A program made the translations under genes and the position numbers. From Brachionus manjavacas (lineage: Eukaryota > Rotifera > Eurotatoria > Ploima > Brachionidae), in NCBI GenBank assembly GCA_019054805.1, contig JAHQIY010000006.1, positions 1,426,001 to 1,490,000 of the forward strand: a stretch of 64,000 nucleotides of DNA, read 5' to 3'. The notes below the pieces were generated by a model. The model worked only from the letters and a program-made list of their open reading frames with translations. It had not been told where the DNA came from and did no database searches. Of the stretch, positions 63,035 to 64,000 are shown one piece after another. Positions within the stretch are counted from its first letter, which is position 1; each line of letters opens with the position of its first letter.

Positions 63035-64000
63035 ATGATTTTTTTTATGGTACCCATTTCAAAAGATTACCTTGAAAAACTTAGTGTACAAGAGCTCGTA
63101 CACTTATTAAAGACACAAAATAGGTCTTTTGAGAATGAATTCCAGAAATTAGATGACGACAGCGAATTGGTAAGCTGTACAGAAGCCGAACAAATGGAAT
63201 GGCTTCAAAATGTTCAAAATTCAGGAAAACCTAAGAAATTGCTTATTGAGCTACTTTTCAAAAGAGCTGAGCTATTGGCCAGTATCAAAAAGATGAAAAT
63301 AGAAGAAGATAGTTTTAGGAATATAAATCAATCAAAACAAAGTGAGGAAGGAGCAAAAAGCACCCTTCAAGAAATGGCCACTTCATCGAAAACTTTAATA
63401 CATGAGGATGTATTACAAGAAAACTTAGGATTCGGAAACACGAATCATAAATTTTAAAGTCGACGATATACCAAAATTATATGGAAACGATAGAGATAAA
63501 GAAGATGAATGGATATACCTAGTAGAAACTGAGGCTAGGACCCAAGGAATTATTAGACGTAGGCTAATAGATTGCGTTACAAAACTCCTAAGAGGAAACG
63601 CCTTACAAATGCTTAGAAACATGCAAAAAAGAGATGAATCAGTTACGTGGGAAAAATTTAAAAATCAATTATTAGCAACCCTGAAACCAGCTGATGTTCA
63701 GAGAGGGCTAAGATCTGAGCTAAAAAGTATTAAATTAACGTCAAATTTTGAGGACAACATAATGAAATTCCAGACAATTGCAAACAAAATAGATAAGATA
63801 GATGAGTTCGAATTAGTCTGGTTCTTTCTTGAAGCCCTTGACCCAAGAGTTAGGGCCGAGTTAGAAAGTAAAAATGTAGAAACGCTAAATGATGCAATAC
63901 GGCATGCAAGAGTTTTTACAAAAGGATTGAGCAATTTTAGCAAACCCACGGTTGTCAACTATTCAAGACAAAAAAATTTTAATAATAAGGATTCTTTTAT
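63035..64000 (+). pseudogene. gag of the LTR retrotransposon, one frameshift, cut by the window end
   Basis: The first frame (from 63035 or the ATG at 63050 onward) gives a helical N-terminal part (YLEKLSVQELVHLLKTQN, LFKRAELLASIKKMKIEE) ending at a stop 63455-63457. In the next frame, from about 63435, the capsid-type region continues: VDDIPKLYGNDRDKEDEWIY, LRGNALQMLRNMQKRDESVT, WEKFKNQLLATLKPADVQRG and FFLEALDPRVRAELESK, the retrotransposon gag pattern of Ty3/gypsy elements. It stays open to the window end. The single shift means either a mutated copy or a programmed shift, which is unusual inside gag. Confidence 0.75.

Noticed and set aside
1-64000. CRISPR arrays, operons, riboswitches, rRNA and tRNA genes
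   Set aside because: No regularly spaced repeat array, no rRNA-like or cloverleaf-like sequence was recognised by eye; a tRNA scan was not possible here.

Overview
The window looks like nuclear DNA from a small-intron, very AT-rich metazoan. The best guess is a monogonont rotifer of the Brachionus type, but this is inference. The reasons are strongly AT-biased spacers, spliceosomal introns of about 45-60 bases in the one well-resolved multi-exon gene, a CYP3-clan cytochrome P450, secreted two-domain PAN/Apple-like proteins, and a dense mix of LINE, LTR and DNA transposons in every state of decay. Nothing bacterial, plasmid-like or phage-like was seen.

Host-like genes are few. (1) A six-exon CYP3-clan P450 runs on + from 18764 to 22468 and keeps every family signature; its fourth intron is long and holds a LINE relic. 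(2) Four intronless secreted PAN/Apple-domain proteins lie at 31927-32448 (-), 43387-44043 (-), 55763-56023 (-) and 56326-56934 (+). The last two form a head-to-head pair, and a possible fifth tail exon lies at 51315-51493 (-). (3) Two unassigned acidic/polar proteins lie at 4623-5006 (-) and 50481-51150 (-, first exon with a good splice donor). Two further possible exon fragments lie at 141-272 and 8543-8690.

Most of the rest is mobile DNA. The only structurally complete LINE is at about 34737-38770 (+), with ORF1, an overlapping ORF2 (endonuclease plus reverse transcriptase) and an (ACT)n tail. At least a dozen truncated LINE pieces of several clades surround it. LTR elements are a dead, GC-rich Ty3/gypsy integrase island (27362-28580), two solo LTRs of one family with intact 4-bp target duplications (10545-10882 and 39411-39774), and the 5' LTR, primer-binding site and gag start of an element running off the right edge (62740-64000). 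DNA transposons include a MULE with terminal inverted repeats and a 10-bp target duplication (22768-24997), a piggyBac-like relic (17419-18110), two hAT transposase relics, two pogo/Tigger-type elements, and many short inverted-repeat elements.

The most interesting signals are three. (a) Three elements with GGGTC termini and perfect 8-bp target duplications (41196-41711, 57086-58413, 58831-59294); one carries a FLYWCH finger and an AT-hook ORF, one carries a C2H2 finger, and one is nested in a pogo element. (b) A 1.2-kb element with about 130-bp terminal inverted repeats around a PHD-finger ORF with no visible transposase (41819-43016). (c) A local cluster of PAN-domain secreted proteins with similar compact promoters. 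I cannot show that any of these is new to science without database searches.
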